This document shows positions 21,709-30,647 of a stretch of 64,000 nt of DNA, in pieces. The position numbers and the translations under genes are program-made. The stretch comes from Buttiauxella brennerae ATCC 51605 (GTDB lineage Bacteria > Pseudomonadota > Gammaproteobacteria > Enterobacterales > Enterobacteriaceae). Position 1 is the stretch's first letter. Each line of letters starts with the position of its first letter. Location of the stretch: contig NZ_LXER01000006.1 in NCBI RefSeq assembly GCF_001654925.1, positions 652,168-716,167 of the forward strand, read 5' to 3'. The notes beneath the pieces were generated by a model that saw only the letters and a program-made list of their open reading frames with translations, ran no database searches and was not told the DNA's origin.

Positions 21709-21876
21709 ATGAAGAGACAAAAACGAGATCGCCTGGAACGGGCTCATCAACGTGGTTATCAAGCAGGTATCGTCGGACGCTCCAAAGAGATGTGTCCTTA
21801 TCAGACACTGAATCAAAGGTCGTACTGGATGGGAGGCTGGCGAGAAGCCATGGAAGACAGGGCGGTTACCGCGTAA
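21709..21876 (+). CDS. rmf: Ribosome modulation factor
   Basis: A 55-residue basic protein that pairs 70S ribosomes into inactive 100S dimers in stationary phase together with HPF. The sequence starts MKRQKRDRLERAHQRGYQAG and contains GRSKEMCPYQTLNQRS, nearly the same as E. coli RMF. The ATG follows GGGAAACGAGGC. The roughly 200 bases upstream should contain the ppGpp- and CRP-dependent promoter; I could not fix its position. A hairpin terminator follows 21 bases after the stop. Confidence 0.97.
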   Translation: MKRQKRDRLERAHQRGYQAGIVGRSKEMCPYQTLNQRSYWMGGWREAMEDRAVTA

Positions 21877-21897
21877 TCACTGTCTCTTTAGAAGAAG

Positions 21898-21923
21898 AAA
21901 CCTCCGCATAGCGGAGGTTTCGC
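21898..21923 (+). terminator. Terminator of rmf
   Basis: AAACCTCCGC (21898-21907) pairs with GCGGAGGTTT (21911-21920). The following T tract is weak. Confidence 0.75.
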
Positions 21924-21926
21924 GTT

Positions 21927-22053
<127 letters not shown>

Positions 22054-22074
22054 GATGACGGTATAGAATCAGGC

Positions 22075-22593
22075 TTAGAAAGCGGTAGTGTCTTTGAACA
22101 GACCCACTTTCAGATCGGTGGCGGTGTAAATTACACGACCATCAACCAGCACTTCACCATCGGCCAGGCCCATAATCAGGCGGCGATTGATAACACGCTT
22201 GAAGTGAATACGGTAACTGACTTTTTTCGCTGTAGGCAGAATCTGGCCTGCGAGTTTAACTTCACCCACACCCAGAGCGCGGCCTTTGCCTTCACCGCCT
22301 AACCAGCCGAGATAGAAACCTACCAGCTGCCACATCGCATCCAGACCCAGGCAACCAGGCATTACAGGATCGCCGATAAAGTGGCAACCGAAGAACCACA
22401 GGTCAGGATTGATATCCAGTTCTGCTTCAACGTAACCTTTATCAAAGTTACCACCGTCTTCGGTCATCTTGACTACGCGGTCCATCATCAGCATGGATGG
22501 CGCAGGCAAACGTGGGCCTTCAGCGCCAAACAGTTCGCCACGACCAGAGGCAAGAAGATCTTCTTTTGTATAGGATTCGCGTTTATCTACCAT
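22075..22593 (-). CDS. fabA: 3-hydroxydecanoyl-ACP dehydratase/isomerase
   Basis: A 172-residue hot-dog-fold enzyme that dehydrates 3-hydroxydecanoyl-ACP and isomerises the product to the cis-3 form, the entry point of unsaturated fatty acid synthesis. The catalytic histidine lies in [19 protein letters not shown] and the catalytic aspartate in the same helix (LGLDAMWQL). Length equals E. coli FabA. Its promoter region holds FabR- and FadR-like sites. It lies downstream of the lonP-like gene on the same strand and ends near the ERIC element. Confidence 0.98.
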   Translation of the reverse strand: MVDKRESYTKEDLLASGRGELFGAEGPRLPAPSMLMMDRVVKMTEDGGNFDKGYVEAELDINPDLWFFGCHFIGDPVMPGCLGLDAMWQLVGFYLGWLGGEGKGRALGVGEVKLAGQILPTAKKVSYRIHFKRVINRRLIMGLADGEVLVDGRVIYTATDLKVGLFKDTTAF

Positions 22594-22631
22594 GTTTACA
22601 GTAAGCCTTTTTATAATGAAGCACGCATGTT

Positions 22632-22649
22632 AGCTAACACGTGTACGCT
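22632..22649. promoter_or_regulatory. FabR operator of fabA
   Basis: Read on the minus strand: AGCGTACACGTGTTAGCT. This fits the FabR (unsaturated fatty acid repressor) palindrome AGCGTACANNTGTNNGCT. It lies 39-56 bases upstream of the fabA start codon. Confidence 0.85.
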
Positions 22650-22650
22650 C

Positions 22651-22667
22651 AACAAGTCCGATCAGTT
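22651..22667. promoter_or_regulatory. FadR binding site of fabA
   Basis: Minus strand AACTGATCGGACTTGTT fits the FadR consensus (AACTGGTCNGACNNGTT). FadR activates fabA in E. coli from a site at about -40. Here it is directly next to the FabR site and overlaps the stop codon of the lonP-like gene. Confidence 0.8.
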
Positions 22668-24416
22668 CGGGGTGAACCAGTTGAGCCAACGTAGTGGCCA
22701 TGGATAGCGGTGCCGAATATCTTGCGCGGATGCCTGAGCGATTCGCTCTTGTACCGCACGCATGAGCGTATTTTGCCCTTCGCCATCCCAGGGCAGATTT
22801 GTTAATAAGGGTAGTGCATCTGTGACATCATCGATGGCCCAAATGGTGAATTGCCCTTGTTCTACAGCATCCAGAACGTCTTGGTGCAGGCAAAGGTGAC
22901 GCACATTGGAAACCGGGATAATCACGCCTTGCCTGCCGGTAAATTCGCGTTGCTGGCAAATACGGAAGAAACCTTCAATCTTCTCATTCAGGCCGCCAAC
23001 CGGTTGTACACGACCAAACTGGTCGACTGAACCCGTCACCGCGATGTGCTGATAAATCGGTACATTCGCCAGCGCACTGATTAATGCACACAGTTCGGCC
23101 ATGGATGCACTATCACCATCGACTTCGCTGTAAGACTGTTCAAAGGTTAGCGACGCAGAGAAGGGGATTTGCTGGTCAAGCTGCAGTTCAGACATCAAAA
23201 ATGCCTGCATGATCATCATGCCTTTCGCATGAATATTGCCGCCCAGCTCCGCTTTGCGCTCCACATCAGTAAATTCACCATCACCGACATGCACCACACA
23301 GCTGATACGAGAAGGTTCACCAAATGCACGTGGATGCCCTGGGAACTCAATCACCGACAAGGCGTTGATCTGGCCAACCATTTCCCCTTCGGTCTCGATG
23401 AGGATTTGCTCAAGCAGAATTTCATCCTGCATGCGTTCAGCAAGATAACCTTCACGCCATTCACGCTGTGCCAGCATTTGTGTCAGTTCTTCAGCACCAA
23501 AGCTGTCTTCTTCAGTGAAGGCTGCGACTTCGCGCAACTGACGGCTTATCCATGATGGACACAGTGGCAGCGTTTCCTGGTCGCCGGTATAACGCACGGC
23601 TTCGCGGATTAACACAGGCCAGGCATCTGTTGCAGGCGCAGAGAGCGATTTTGATTGGCCTACCGCGTAAATCCACTGACACCACAATGCCATATCATCG
23701 GCAGATGCTATCTGCAGGTTCTCTTCGAACTCACTGTAGATTGCCGAGGTTGCCAGTTCTGGCTCCATATCCTGGAAATCAGCCAGTGATTCACGTTCAC
23801 CGACCAGAACCAGTTTCAGGCTCAGCGGTAAAGAAGGAATATTGACCGGCAATGGGCGAGTTTCATCAGGTGAAATCCAGTCGAACCGACCCTGAATGAC
23901 CATTTGCTTCAGGCGCAGCCACAACAGCGGTTGTGCTAACACGCTGCGCAATGACAGAACCAGAATGCCACCATTTGCACGGTGAACCAGGCCCGGACTC
24001 AGGGTGATTTCACCTGCAAACTGGCGAACGCAGCCAAAGAGCTGATCTGCTTCAATCCAGTCAGCGGCGACGACACTGGAGTGCCCTGCAAAATTGTCTT
24101 CTGCAGACTCGGCCGGGCGTAAAGTTATGTGACGGCCTTCAATCAGATAATGGCCGCCCGTCAGAGCGTTATCTTGCGACCAGCACTCACGTGCTGCTTC
24201 GGTAATAAGATTAAGGTATTCGGCTTCTTCAGCGGCTTTTACCAGCATCAGATCGGCCGAGGCTACCGGTTGGCTGAGCTGCATCAGTCCGTAAGACAGA
24301 CGAGGCTGCACAGCGGAGAAAGGGGCAGTTTCGGAATCATAAGGCTGTGCGAAAATTTCCTGATAGCTTTCGGTATCAGGTACAAGAGCACGCCATTCAA
24401 GTCGATTAGTCGTCAA
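22662..24416 (-). CDS. ycbZ: Lon-type protease domain protein (LonP/YcbZ)
   Basis: A 584-residue protein with a degenerate AAA-like N-terminal region (about residues 1-350) and a C-terminal Lon protease domain. The catalytic serine lies in EVDGDSASMAELCALISAL and the catalytic lysine in GGLNEKIEGFF. The N-terminal Lon substrate domain and a clear Walker A motif are missing, as in other members of this atypical Lon group. Its biological substrate is not well established. Length is within two residues of E. coli YcbZ. The gene lies just upstream of fabA, and its end carries the fabA FadR site. Confidence 0.92.
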   Translation of the reverse strand: MTTNRLEWRALVPDTESYQEIFAQPYDSETAPFSAVQPRLSYGLMQLSQPVASADLMLVKAAEEAEYLNLITEAARECWSQDNALTGGHYLIEGRHITLRPAESAEDNFAGHSSVVAADWIEADQLFGCVRQFAGEITLSPGLVHRANGGILVLSLRSVLAQPLLWLRLKQMVIQGRFDWISPDETRPLPVNIPSLPLSLKLVLVGERESLADFQDMEPELATSAIYSEFEENLQIASADDMALWCQWIYAVGQSKSLSAPATDAWPVLIREAVRYTGDQETLPLCPSWISRQLREVAAFTEEDSFGAEELTQMLAQREWREGYLAERMQDEILLEQILIETEGEMVGQINALSVIEFPGHPRAFGEPSRISCVVHVGDGEFTDVERKAELGGNIHAKGMMIMQAFLMSELQLDQQIPFSASLTFEQSYSEVDGDSASMAELCALISALANVPIYQHIAVTGSVDQFGRVQPVGGLNEKIEGFFRICQQREFTGRQGVIIPVSNVRHLCLHQDVLDAVEQGQFTIWAIDDVTDALPLLTNLPWDGEGQNTLMRAVQERIAQASAQDIRHRYPWPLRWLNWFTPN

Positions 24417-24591
24417 AGTCGCTATTTATTAATTAGATGTCAAAGGCGAGATTATACAAGAATAGGGGAGGCAGCACACGGTTTATGCGGAGCGGCAAGT
24501 TTACTTAGCTCACAGCTTTCATTTTTCAGGTAAGCGAAAATAAAAAAAACTGTTATTCTGAAATGAGTTACACGGTCACACTGAGATCGCA

Positions 24592-25044
24592 ATGAAATAT
24601 CAACAGTTGGAAAATCTCGAGAGCGGCTGGAAGTGGAAGTATCTGGTTAAGAAACACCGCGAAGGCGAGCTCATTACCCGTTACATTGAAGCCAGTGCTG
24701 CGCAAGAAGCCGTTGATGCTTTGCTACGCCTGGAAAATGAGCCTGTGCACGTGTTGAGCTGGATTGAGCAGCATATGAATCCAACACTCCACAACCGGAT
24801 GAAGCAAACTATCCGCGCGCGGCGCAAACGGCATTTTAATGCCGAGCATCAGCATACGCGTAAAAAATCCATCGACCTTGAATATCTGGTCTGGCAACGG
24901 TTAGCAGGGCTTGCTCATCGCAGAGGGTGCACGCTCTCGGAAACGATTGTGCAGTTGATTGAAGATGCTGAGCGTAAAGAACAGTACGCCAATCAGATGT
25001 CATCTCTGAAGCACGATCTCCAGGCTTTGCTTGGCAAAGAATAG
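24592..25044 (+). CDS. matP: Ter macrodomain organiser MatP
   Basis: A 150-residue DNA-binding protein that organises the chromosome terminus by binding matS sites and, in E. coli, linking Ter to the divisome through ZapB. A four-helix N-terminal part is followed by a ribbon-helix-helix ([36 protein letters not shown], about residues 96-130; the beta strand is KKSIDLEYL) and a C-terminal coiled coil. Starts [21 protein letters not shown] as in E. coli. It is divergent from the lonP-like gene and ends before a strong terminator shared with ompA. Confidence 0.96.
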   Translation: MKYQQLENLESGWKWKYLVKKHREGELITRYIEASAAQEAVDALLRLENEPVHVLSWIEQHMNPTLHNRMKQTIRARRKRHFNAEHQHTRKKSIDLEYLVWQRLAGLAHRRGCTLSETIVQLIEDAERKEQYANQMSSLKHDLQALLGKE

Positions 25045-25103
25045 AGCGCAGTTGTATTGACGCTGTGCAGAGTTTTACGGCTTTTGGGCTGAAAATAGAT
25101 AAT

Positions 25104-25132
25104 AAAAAACCCCGCCTTGGCGGGGTTTTTTT
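25104..25132. terminator. Bidirectional terminator between matP and ompA
   Basis: AACCCCGCC (25108-25116) and GGCGGGGTT (25119-25127) form a GC stem flanked by A6 on the left and T7 on the right, so it can work for both convergent genes. Confidence 0.92.
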
Positions 25133-25143
25133 ATAACGGTAAC

Positions 25144-26217
25144 TTATGCCGCAGGCTGAGTTACAACGTCTTTGATACCTTTAACTTCGATCTCTACGCG
25201 ACGATCTGGAGCCAGGCAATCAATCAGTTTAGCTTTAGGAGCTACGTTATCACAGGTGTTGCCAGTAACTGGGTTAGATTCACCCATACCGCGTGGGGAG
25301 ATCTTGTTAGCTGGGATACCTTTAGAGATCAGGTAATCAACAACAGACTGTGCACGTTTGTCAGACAGTTTCTGGTTGTACTGGTCTGAACCGATACGGT
25401 CGGTGAAGCCCAGAACTACAACAGAACCATCTTTCGGGTCGAGGTTGCTCAGCTGAGTATACAGCTGATCCAGTGCCTGCTGACCTTCTGGTTTCAGAGT
25501 TGCTTTGTTGAAGTTGAACAGAACATCAGACTTCAGAGTGAAGTGCTTGGTCTGTACTTCTGGAGCTGGTGCTGGAGCCGGAGCTACAACTGGAGCAACA
25601 TTATCGTACTGGCCGAAACGGTAAGAAACACCCAGGCTCAGCATGCCGTTGTCTGGACGAGTACCAACGGTTTGCGCGTCACCGATGTTGCTAACCCACT
25701 GGTAATCCAGGCGAGTTGCGATATCACGGGTGATTGCGTACTCAAGACCAACTGCAGCCAGCGGGGAAACGCCAGTGTCGTGATCGCTGATACGAGTAGT
25801 ACCGTTGTTGTAGTTGCCTTTGGAGTCTGCACGCCAAACCATACCACCCAGACGAGTATAGATGTCCAGGTCATCATTGATTGGGTAGCTCAGTTTAGCA
25901 GCCAGTTGAACGCCTTGCGCTTTGAAAGCACCGTTATTGGTGTCGCCTTTATAAGGCATACGACCTAACCAGTCGTAACCCATTTCAAAACCAACGTACG
26001 GGTTAACCTGATAACCACCGAACGCACCAGCACCCAGTTGGCTGTTGTGAGTTGGGCCGTCATTGTTCTTATAACCGTTACCGTAGAAACCGGTATCGTG
26101 GAACTGGGACCAACCCAACTTACCACCTGCATACCAGGTGTTATCTTTCGGTGCGGCCTGCGCTACGGTAGCGAAGCCAGCCAGTGCCACTGCAATTGCG
26201 ATAGCTGTCTTTTTCAT
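25144..26217 (-). CDS. ompA: Outer membrane protein A
   Basis: A 357-residue protein: 21-residue signal peptide ([14 protein letters not shown]...AQA), an eight-stranded beta barrel (about residues 22-195), an Ala-Pro hinge ([15 protein letters not shown]) and a periplasmic OmpA-like peptidoglycan-binding domain with [15 protein letters not shown] and the two cysteines in NTCDN and IDCLAP. It is about 11 residues longer than E. coli K-12 OmpA; much of the variation is in surface loops. The frame continues to an upstream ATG at 26250, but the start at 26217 follows GAGGCGCAAAAA and gives the signal peptide. GATGATAATGAGGCGCAAAAA also covers the known MicA small-RNA pairing site. Confidence 0.98.
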   Translation of the reverse strand: MKKTAIAIAVALAGFATVAQAAPKDNTWYAGGKLGWSQFHDTGFYGNGYKNNDGPTHNSQLGAGAFGGYQVNPYVGFEMGYDWLGRMPYKGDTNNGAFKAQGVQLAAKLSYPINDDLDIYTRLGGMVWRADSKGNYNNGTTRISDHDTGVSPLAAVGLEYAITRDIATRLDYQWVSNIGDAQTVGTRPDNGMLSLGVSYRFGQYDNVAPVVAPAPAPAPEVQTKHFTLKSDVLFNFNKATLKPEGQQALDQLYTQLSNLDPKDGSVVVLGFTDRIGSDQYNQKLSDKRAQSVVDYLISKGIPANKISPRGMGESNPVTGNTCDNVAPKAKLIDCLAPDRRVEIEVKGIKDVVTQPAA

Positions 26218-26350
26218 TTTTTGCGCCTCATTATCATCCAAAAAGGCCATGAGCTTTAAAATCGCTCTAAAGCCCAGGGTTAAATCCTTCGCCCGAGTTT
26301 ATGCTCACTTGTTACTCTACCGATCAATCGGTGTTATGTAAGAGCAACCC
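26218..26350 (-). promoter_or_regulatory. ompA long 5' untranslated leader
   Basis: E. coli ompA has a leader of about 133 bases with hairpins that stabilise the mRNA. Here a perfect hairpin ACCGAT/ATCGGT lies at 26319-26332 and the MicA target lies just before the start codon. The leader also contains an ATG at 26248-26250 in frame with ompA. Confidence 0.65.
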
Positions 26351-26361
26351 TGGCGAGCTAA

Positions 26362-26389
26362 AGTCTACAACGTACTTGAAAACTTACAA
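26362..26389 (-). promoter_or_regulatory. Promoter of ompA
   Basis: On the minus strand TTGTAA (26389-26384) is 16 bases from TAGACT (26367-26362). Flanking sequence (AAGT...ACGTTGTAGACTTTA) matches the E. coli ompA promoter. Confidence 0.7.
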
Positions 26390-26577
26390 GTGTGAAGTCC
26401 GTCAGGCATATGAAAAAAAACGACTTGTATACACATTTTCTAACAACTTTGCGTGAAATTCACACTCATAAAATTTGCTGGAAGGCCGCTCTGCGCGGCT
26501 TGAGACGCGGATTCTTAATAAATCACAATGATTTGTCAAGGGTTCAGAAAAAGTTCCAAGAATTCTCTTAAATTTAC
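26390..26577. other. ompA-sulA intergenic remainder
   Basis: AT-rich sequence upstream of the ompA promoter. A GCCGC/GCGGC hairpin lies at about 26484-26500 on the minus strand, but lacks a T tract, so it is a weak candidate for a sulA terminator. Nothing else was recognised. Confidence 0.35.
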
Positions 26578-27087
26578 TTAATGATACAAACTAGAATGAA
26601 TTTTTAGCTCACTCCGTGGTCGACTACCTGTTTTAGAGGTTTGCATCGGACGCATAATGAAGCCAATTGCATTACCCATTTCGGCTGCAAAAGACAGCTG
26701 CATATGTTCTTCGTCAGTCAATTCTTCCGGTAACCAACCGATAACAACACTGTAATTTCCAGTCTGCAATGCTTTCACCATAGCATCTACGGTGAAAAGT
26801 GGATCTAACTGGCTCACCTGCATCACTTTTGTGAGCGGAAGACCTACAGATTCCAGCCACTGACGGCTTAATTTCTGCTGCGGCGTTAACCACAACTGCC
26901 AGCGAGACTGCTGACCGAGTTGCTGAAGCAGTGGTAACAAGAGCAACTGTGTAACCCATGGCTGATCTTCGCTGTAGATCACTTCACTGATCAACCCTTT
27001 AGTGTTGTGGCCTGCTGATGACGGAACTGTGGAAGACGCAGAACCTGAAACAGTGGCAACGTGAGTTAGAACGTTATGTGAGTGCAT
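26578..27087 (-). CDS. sulA: SOS cell division inhibitor SulA
   Basis: A 169-residue protein that binds FtsZ and blocks division during the SOS response; normally removed by Lon. The conserved core [49 protein letters not shown] is intact, with the later [14 protein letters not shown]. The C-terminal tail SSLYH carries the exposed histidine/tyrosine end recognised by Lon. A canonical LexA box lies 24 bases upstream of the start codon. Position upstream of ompA agrees with E. coli. Confidence 0.97.
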   Translation of the reverse strand: MHSHNVLTHVATVSGSASSTVPSSAGHNTKGLISEVIYSEDQPWVTQLLLLPLLQQLGQQSRWQLWLTPQQKLSRQWLESVGLPLTKVMQVSQLDPLFTVDAMVKALQTGNYSVVIGWLPEELTDEEHMQLSFAAEMGNAIGFIMRPMQTSKTGSRPRSELKIHSSLYH

Positions 27088-27110
27088 AGTTAATCCCGCC
27101 TGATGGGTTA

Positions 27111-27126
27111 CTGTATGAATATACAG
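27111..27126. promoter_or_regulatory. LexA (SOS) box of sulA
   Basis: CTGTATGAATATACAG fits the consensus CTGT-N8-ACAG exactly and is extended by TA on the left and TA on the right. Confidence 0.95.
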
Positions 27127-27307
27127 TAATCCCCATTAGGACAAAGATCAATCTAAATTTCTGAAAGCATATCGCAATTTCATCATGTAAATCTGCATAA
27201 CGAGAGAATGTGATTGCCGCCAGGGACTAGGTTATTTATTTTCGTGTTACCGGGAGCAGTACTACGCCATTTATAATCGTTATTACATGATATTTAAGGA
27301 TATATTC

Positions 27308-27922
27308 ATGAAGGTAAGATCTTATGCAAGGATTCATCAATCAAAAGAATGTTTATCTTCGTTAGGCGAAATTAGATATCGCTCGTTGTTTGGTGGCTAC
27401 AGTCTGACCGTCGGAAATGTTGTTTTCGCTATGGTGTCTGAAGGGGAGCTTTACCTTCGTGCATGCGAGCAAACAGAAGTCTATTTCGTTAAGAAAGCGC
27501 CAGAACCGCTGCTCTATAACAAGCGTGGGCGCACGATTGAACTGAATTATTATCGTGTCGATGAGGGCTTGTGGAGTGACCAGCAAAAGCTGCTGGAACT
27601 CTCAACCGGTGCATTACACAGTGCCCAGCGCGAAAAATCTCGCCAGAAATCGCAACAACGGCTCAAAGATCTACCGAACTTAACTCACAGCCTGGAAATG
27701 ATGTTGTGGGAAGCGGGCATTGCTGATGTTCGGACTCTTCAGGCCTACGGCGCGAAACGTGCGTGGATTAAACTTAAAAATATGAAGAAAGGACTTGGTG
27801 TCCGGGTGTTGTTAGCGTTGGCCGGTGCAATTTGCGGGATGCATGAGGCAGCACTCCCGGCGGCAATGCGCCGGGAATTGGTGGAGTGGGGGCATATCTA
27901 CGAAAAGCGCCATATGCGCTAA
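27308..27922 (+). CDS. sxy: Competence regulator Sxy (TfoX)
   Basis: A 204-residue protein with an N-terminal TfoX domain (YRSLFGGYSLTVGNVVFAMV...ELYLRACE) and a C-terminal TfoX domain with helix-hairpin-helix character (LPNLTHSLEMMLWEAGIADVRTLQAYGAKRAW). Sxy acts with CRP at CRP-S promoters to switch on competence and DNA-uptake genes. An in-frame ATG at 27287 exists, but the one at 27308 has AAGGATATATTC before it and gives the family length. The C-terminal region differs most from E. coli. It overlaps the convergent yccS by four bases. Divergent from sulA. Confidence 0.9.
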   Translation: MKVRSYARIHQSKECLSSLGEIRYRSLFGGYSLTVGNVVFAMVSEGELYLRACEQTEVYFVKKAPEPLLYNKRGRTIELNYYRVDEGLWSDQQKLLELSTGALHSAQREKSRQKSQQRLKDLPNLTHSLEMMLWEAGIADVRTLQAYGAKRAWIKLKNMKKGLGVRVLLALAGAICGMHEAALPAAMRRELVEWGHIYEKRHMR

Positions 27923-30054
27923 TCGTGTTGCTGCGACACAAGTTGCTGCAGACGGGATATTTCGGGGAGTAGCGCAACCAGTAGGCCAATTTGTTGCAGG
28001 ACTAACGGCTCTTTGGTATCTGGTTGTGGCTCAAGCTGAGTGATACGCGAGGAGAGCCCCTGCAAAGCTTTCTGAACACGTTCTTCATCTGCCGGTAGAT
28101 GATGTAATGCATCATCTACGTAACATACGGCGTCATCAAGCAGCAGCAAAATATTCTCATTAGTGAGTTTTTCGCGATGTGCACCTAATGCAGAGATATA
28201 ACTGTTGAAGGTGTGATTAAGACACAACAGGCGAAAGGCCGTTTCCTGCATATCAGGCGAAACACGTGGCTCTGAGGACATATTGGACACCACTGACGCC
28301 AGCTCAGCATCTTTATTGTGGGCATCCCGGCGTGCAATTCGGTACTCGAGTCGGTTATCGCGGCCCTGATGGTATTGCTCAAGAATAGCGTCCAGGTAAC
28401 GGCAGTTAGCGTTAAATGCGCGCTCAACAACCAAGGGTAGCCTGCGGAATCGCCAGTCAGGCCAAATGAAAGTCACCGCAGCCCACGCGATGGCACATCC
28501 TAATAAGGTATCGAAAATACGCGGCATCGCCACTTCAAACCCTTCACCCAACAAGTTGAAGCACAGCAATACCAGCAACGTGATAAACATGGTTGCATGG
28601 GCGTATTGCACATTGCGGAAGGCAAAGAAGAGCACGCCGGTTATCACAATTAATACCAGTTGCCCTTCCATTGACGGCACAAAGAACAGCACCGGCAGCC
28701 CGATCGCCACCCCAACCAATGTGCCGATGATACGCAATGCTAAGCGTCGCCGAGTCGCACTGTAGTTTGGCTGGCATACAAAGAGGCTGGTCAGAAGGAT
28801 CCAGTAACCATGTTTAAGGCCAGTAAACTGGATAAATACATAACCGATGCACAAAACGACCGACATTCGCACCGCGTGGCGAAAGAGTGCCGACTCAGGT
28901 GTCAAATTGCGTTTTAGCCGCTGCCAGATATCGCCAAAGCCAGTTAACCGGTCATCAGCCAGACGGTTTTCAATATCCATTTCCGGTGCCGCAATGGCTT
29001 GTTCGGATTCAATGGTCGCTAATTGCGCATCGATAGCCCGCAGGTTACTCACCAGGAAGCCAAGTGCTTTTAGCTCACTCGCCAGATAGTGATCGGCTTT
29101 CAGTCTTTCAATGGCGGCATCAAGGTGGGTAAATGCGCGTTCAAAACGCGGGTCATGTTGGTACTTCACGCGTAATAAAACAGAACGTGAAAGTTGTATG
29201 CAAGCCTGAGACTGCATGGTCAACAGGCGTTGAAAGCGGAACATGATATCGCTGTAGCGGAATTTATCGCGCAATGCCTGGTACTGAATGTGCGAGGAAC
29301 TGGCTCTTTCGTGAATATCCTGAGCAACGAAGTAGTAGTGCAGGGTACGACGGGTGCCACGCTGTCCACGATCACCACGTAAACGCGTGAGCAAAGAACT
29401 CTTCGTCTGGTTGAGCGTCGTTACCAATTGGCTGTTTGCCATCGCCAGCTCAAGCATCGGCGCCTGACTTTCGTCTTCAATATCAGGATCGAATAGCGTG
29501 GCTTTCACTTCGAGATAGCGTGCAAGGCTCTCATAACAACGAGCCAGGTTATCCTGTAGCGGCCTTATCGGGAAAATAAGATGGCCAGCAAGTGTCAGCA
29601 AGTTGTACCAGATGGCACCTGCCAAAAGCAGTATGGGTTGCTGGTACCAATGCTCGTACAAAGAAATACCGAGCATGGTATAAATTGCGATTAATAGCGC
29701 CCCAAACGCGATTGTGGCGTAACGCTGGCCTAACCCACCTAAAAGAATGAAACCGCTGGTGGAAACCATCAGCCCAATACCAAACAGTACCGGCCATGGG
29801 AACAGCAGTTCCACAGATGCGGAAGCAATAAAGAAACTGATCAGAGTAATCAGCAGATTACGTAACCGGCCTGTAAGTCGGTCATCTAAATCGGCAAGAG
29901 CTGCGGCAACCACACCGAGCGTTAACGGAATAGTGAGCTTAACTTCACCCAACCACCATGGGAAGGCAGCAGTCCCGGTCAGCGCGATGAAAATACGTAA
30001 GTTATAGAGCCAGGTGCTGTTCCAGGTATAGCGGCGCAGAATTGGGCTAAGCAT
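27919..30054 (-). CDS. yccS: FUSC-family inner membrane protein YccS
   Basis: A 711-residue protein with two clusters of transmembrane segments: about residues 15-155 and 390-520, separated by a soluble helical region. This is the FUSC (fusaric acid resistance-like) architecture also found in the AaeB efflux pump. The function of YccS itself is not established. The segment after the second cluster holds DWRFRRLPLVVERAFNANCRYLDAI and a long helical tail. It follows yccF by 24 bases and is probably in the same operon. Confidence 0.9.
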   Translation of the reverse strand: MLSPILRRYTWNSTWLYNLRIFIALTGTAAFPWWLGEVKLTIPLTLGVVAAALADLDDRLTGRLRNLLITLISFFIASASVELLFPWPVLFGIGLMVSTSGFILLGGLGQRYATIAFGALLIAIYTMLGISLYEHWYQQPILLLAGAIWYNLLTLAGHLIFPIRPLQDNLARCYESLARYLEVKATLFDPDIEDESQAPMLELAMANSQLVTTLNQTKSSLLTRLRGDRGQRGTRRTLHYYFVAQDIHERASSSHIQYQALRDKFRYSDIMFRFQRLLTMQSQACIQLSRSVLLRVKYQHDPRFERAFTHLDAAIERLKADHYLASELKALGFLVSNLRAIDAQLATIESEQAIAAPEMDIENRLADDRLTGFGDIWQRLKRNLTPESALFRHAVRMSVVLCIGYVFIQFTGLKHGYWILLTSLFVCQPNYSATRRRLALRIIGTLVGVAIGLPVLFFVPSMEGQLVLIVITGVLFFAFRNVQYAHATMFITLLVLLCFNLLGEGFEVAMPRIFDTLLGCAIAWAAVTFIWPDWRFRRLPLVVERAFNANCRYLDAILEQYHQGRDNRLEYRIARRDAHNKDAELASVVSNMSSEPRVSPDMQETAFRLLCLNHTFNSYISALGAHREKLTNENILLLLDDAVCYVDDALHHLPADEERVQKALQGLSSRITQLEPQPDTKEPLVLQQIGLLVALLPEISRLQQLVSQQHD

Positions 30055-30078
30055 TAATACTCACTATTCTTATCAGAT

Positions 30079-30525
30079 TTACTGGAAACGACGTCGTGCA
30101 TTCGCTTCGCGAGCAGCTTGTGCAGTTTCTACCGAAACGACTCGGCGGCCAACGGGCCAAAGTGCAATGGCGGCGATTTTGAAGTTAGCGATTCCCACCG
30201 GAATGCCGATAATCGTGACGCACTGGGCGATCCCGGTACAGATATGCAGCACACAGAGCCACCAACCGAAAAACACCAGCCAGAGAATGTTCAGCAGTGT
30301 ACCGCCGGTGTTCAGGATGGCACTTTTACCCTGTGGGTTGAGCTCATCAACATGAACCGCTTCGTTACCGTACGGGACGAAAGAGAGTTTGGTTATCTCC
30401 CAGCAGGAACGAGTCAGCGGCAGCGTGAAAATAAAAATGATGCTGACAAGAGTGGCCAGCAGCCAGGAAAGTGTGGTCAGAAAACCACCCAGTATAAAGT
30501 TCAGAATATTAAGGACTGTTCGCAT
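30079..30525 (-). CDS. yccF: Conserved inner membrane protein YccF
   Basis: A 148-residue protein with two pairs of hydrophobic segments (ILNFILGGFLTTLSWLLATLVSIIFIF and LLNILWLVFFGWWLCVLHICTGIAQ), each followed by PLTRSCWEITKLS or PVGIANFKIAAIALWPVGR. This repeated arrangement is the YccF domain. The start at 30525 gives MRTVLNILNF as in E. coli and follows GAAGAGTGATT; the frame is open to 30558. Function unknown; the coupling to yccS suggests a joint role in the membrane. Confidence 0.92.
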   Translation of the reverse strand: MRTVLNILNFILGGFLTTLSWLLATLVSIIFIFTLPLTRSCWEITKLSFVPYGNEAVHVDELNPQGKSAILNTGGTLLNILWLVFFGWWLCVLHICTGIAQCVTIIGIPVGIANFKIAAIALWPVGRRVVSVETAQAAREANARRRFQ

Positions 30526-30647
30526 AATCACTCTTCGTTGGTATAAATGAATAACCACAACAATTGTAACGCGTTTTTACTCTGGAGCGTCATTCCTTCG
30601 GCGGGTAAACTTAACCACAACCACTATTTTGGATCAGGCAAAGCGTA

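Noticed and set aside
25543..25968. 141-codon plus-strand frame opposite ompA
   Set aside because: A shadow caused by the strong codon bias of ompA; the Val/Thr-rich product has no family resemblance.
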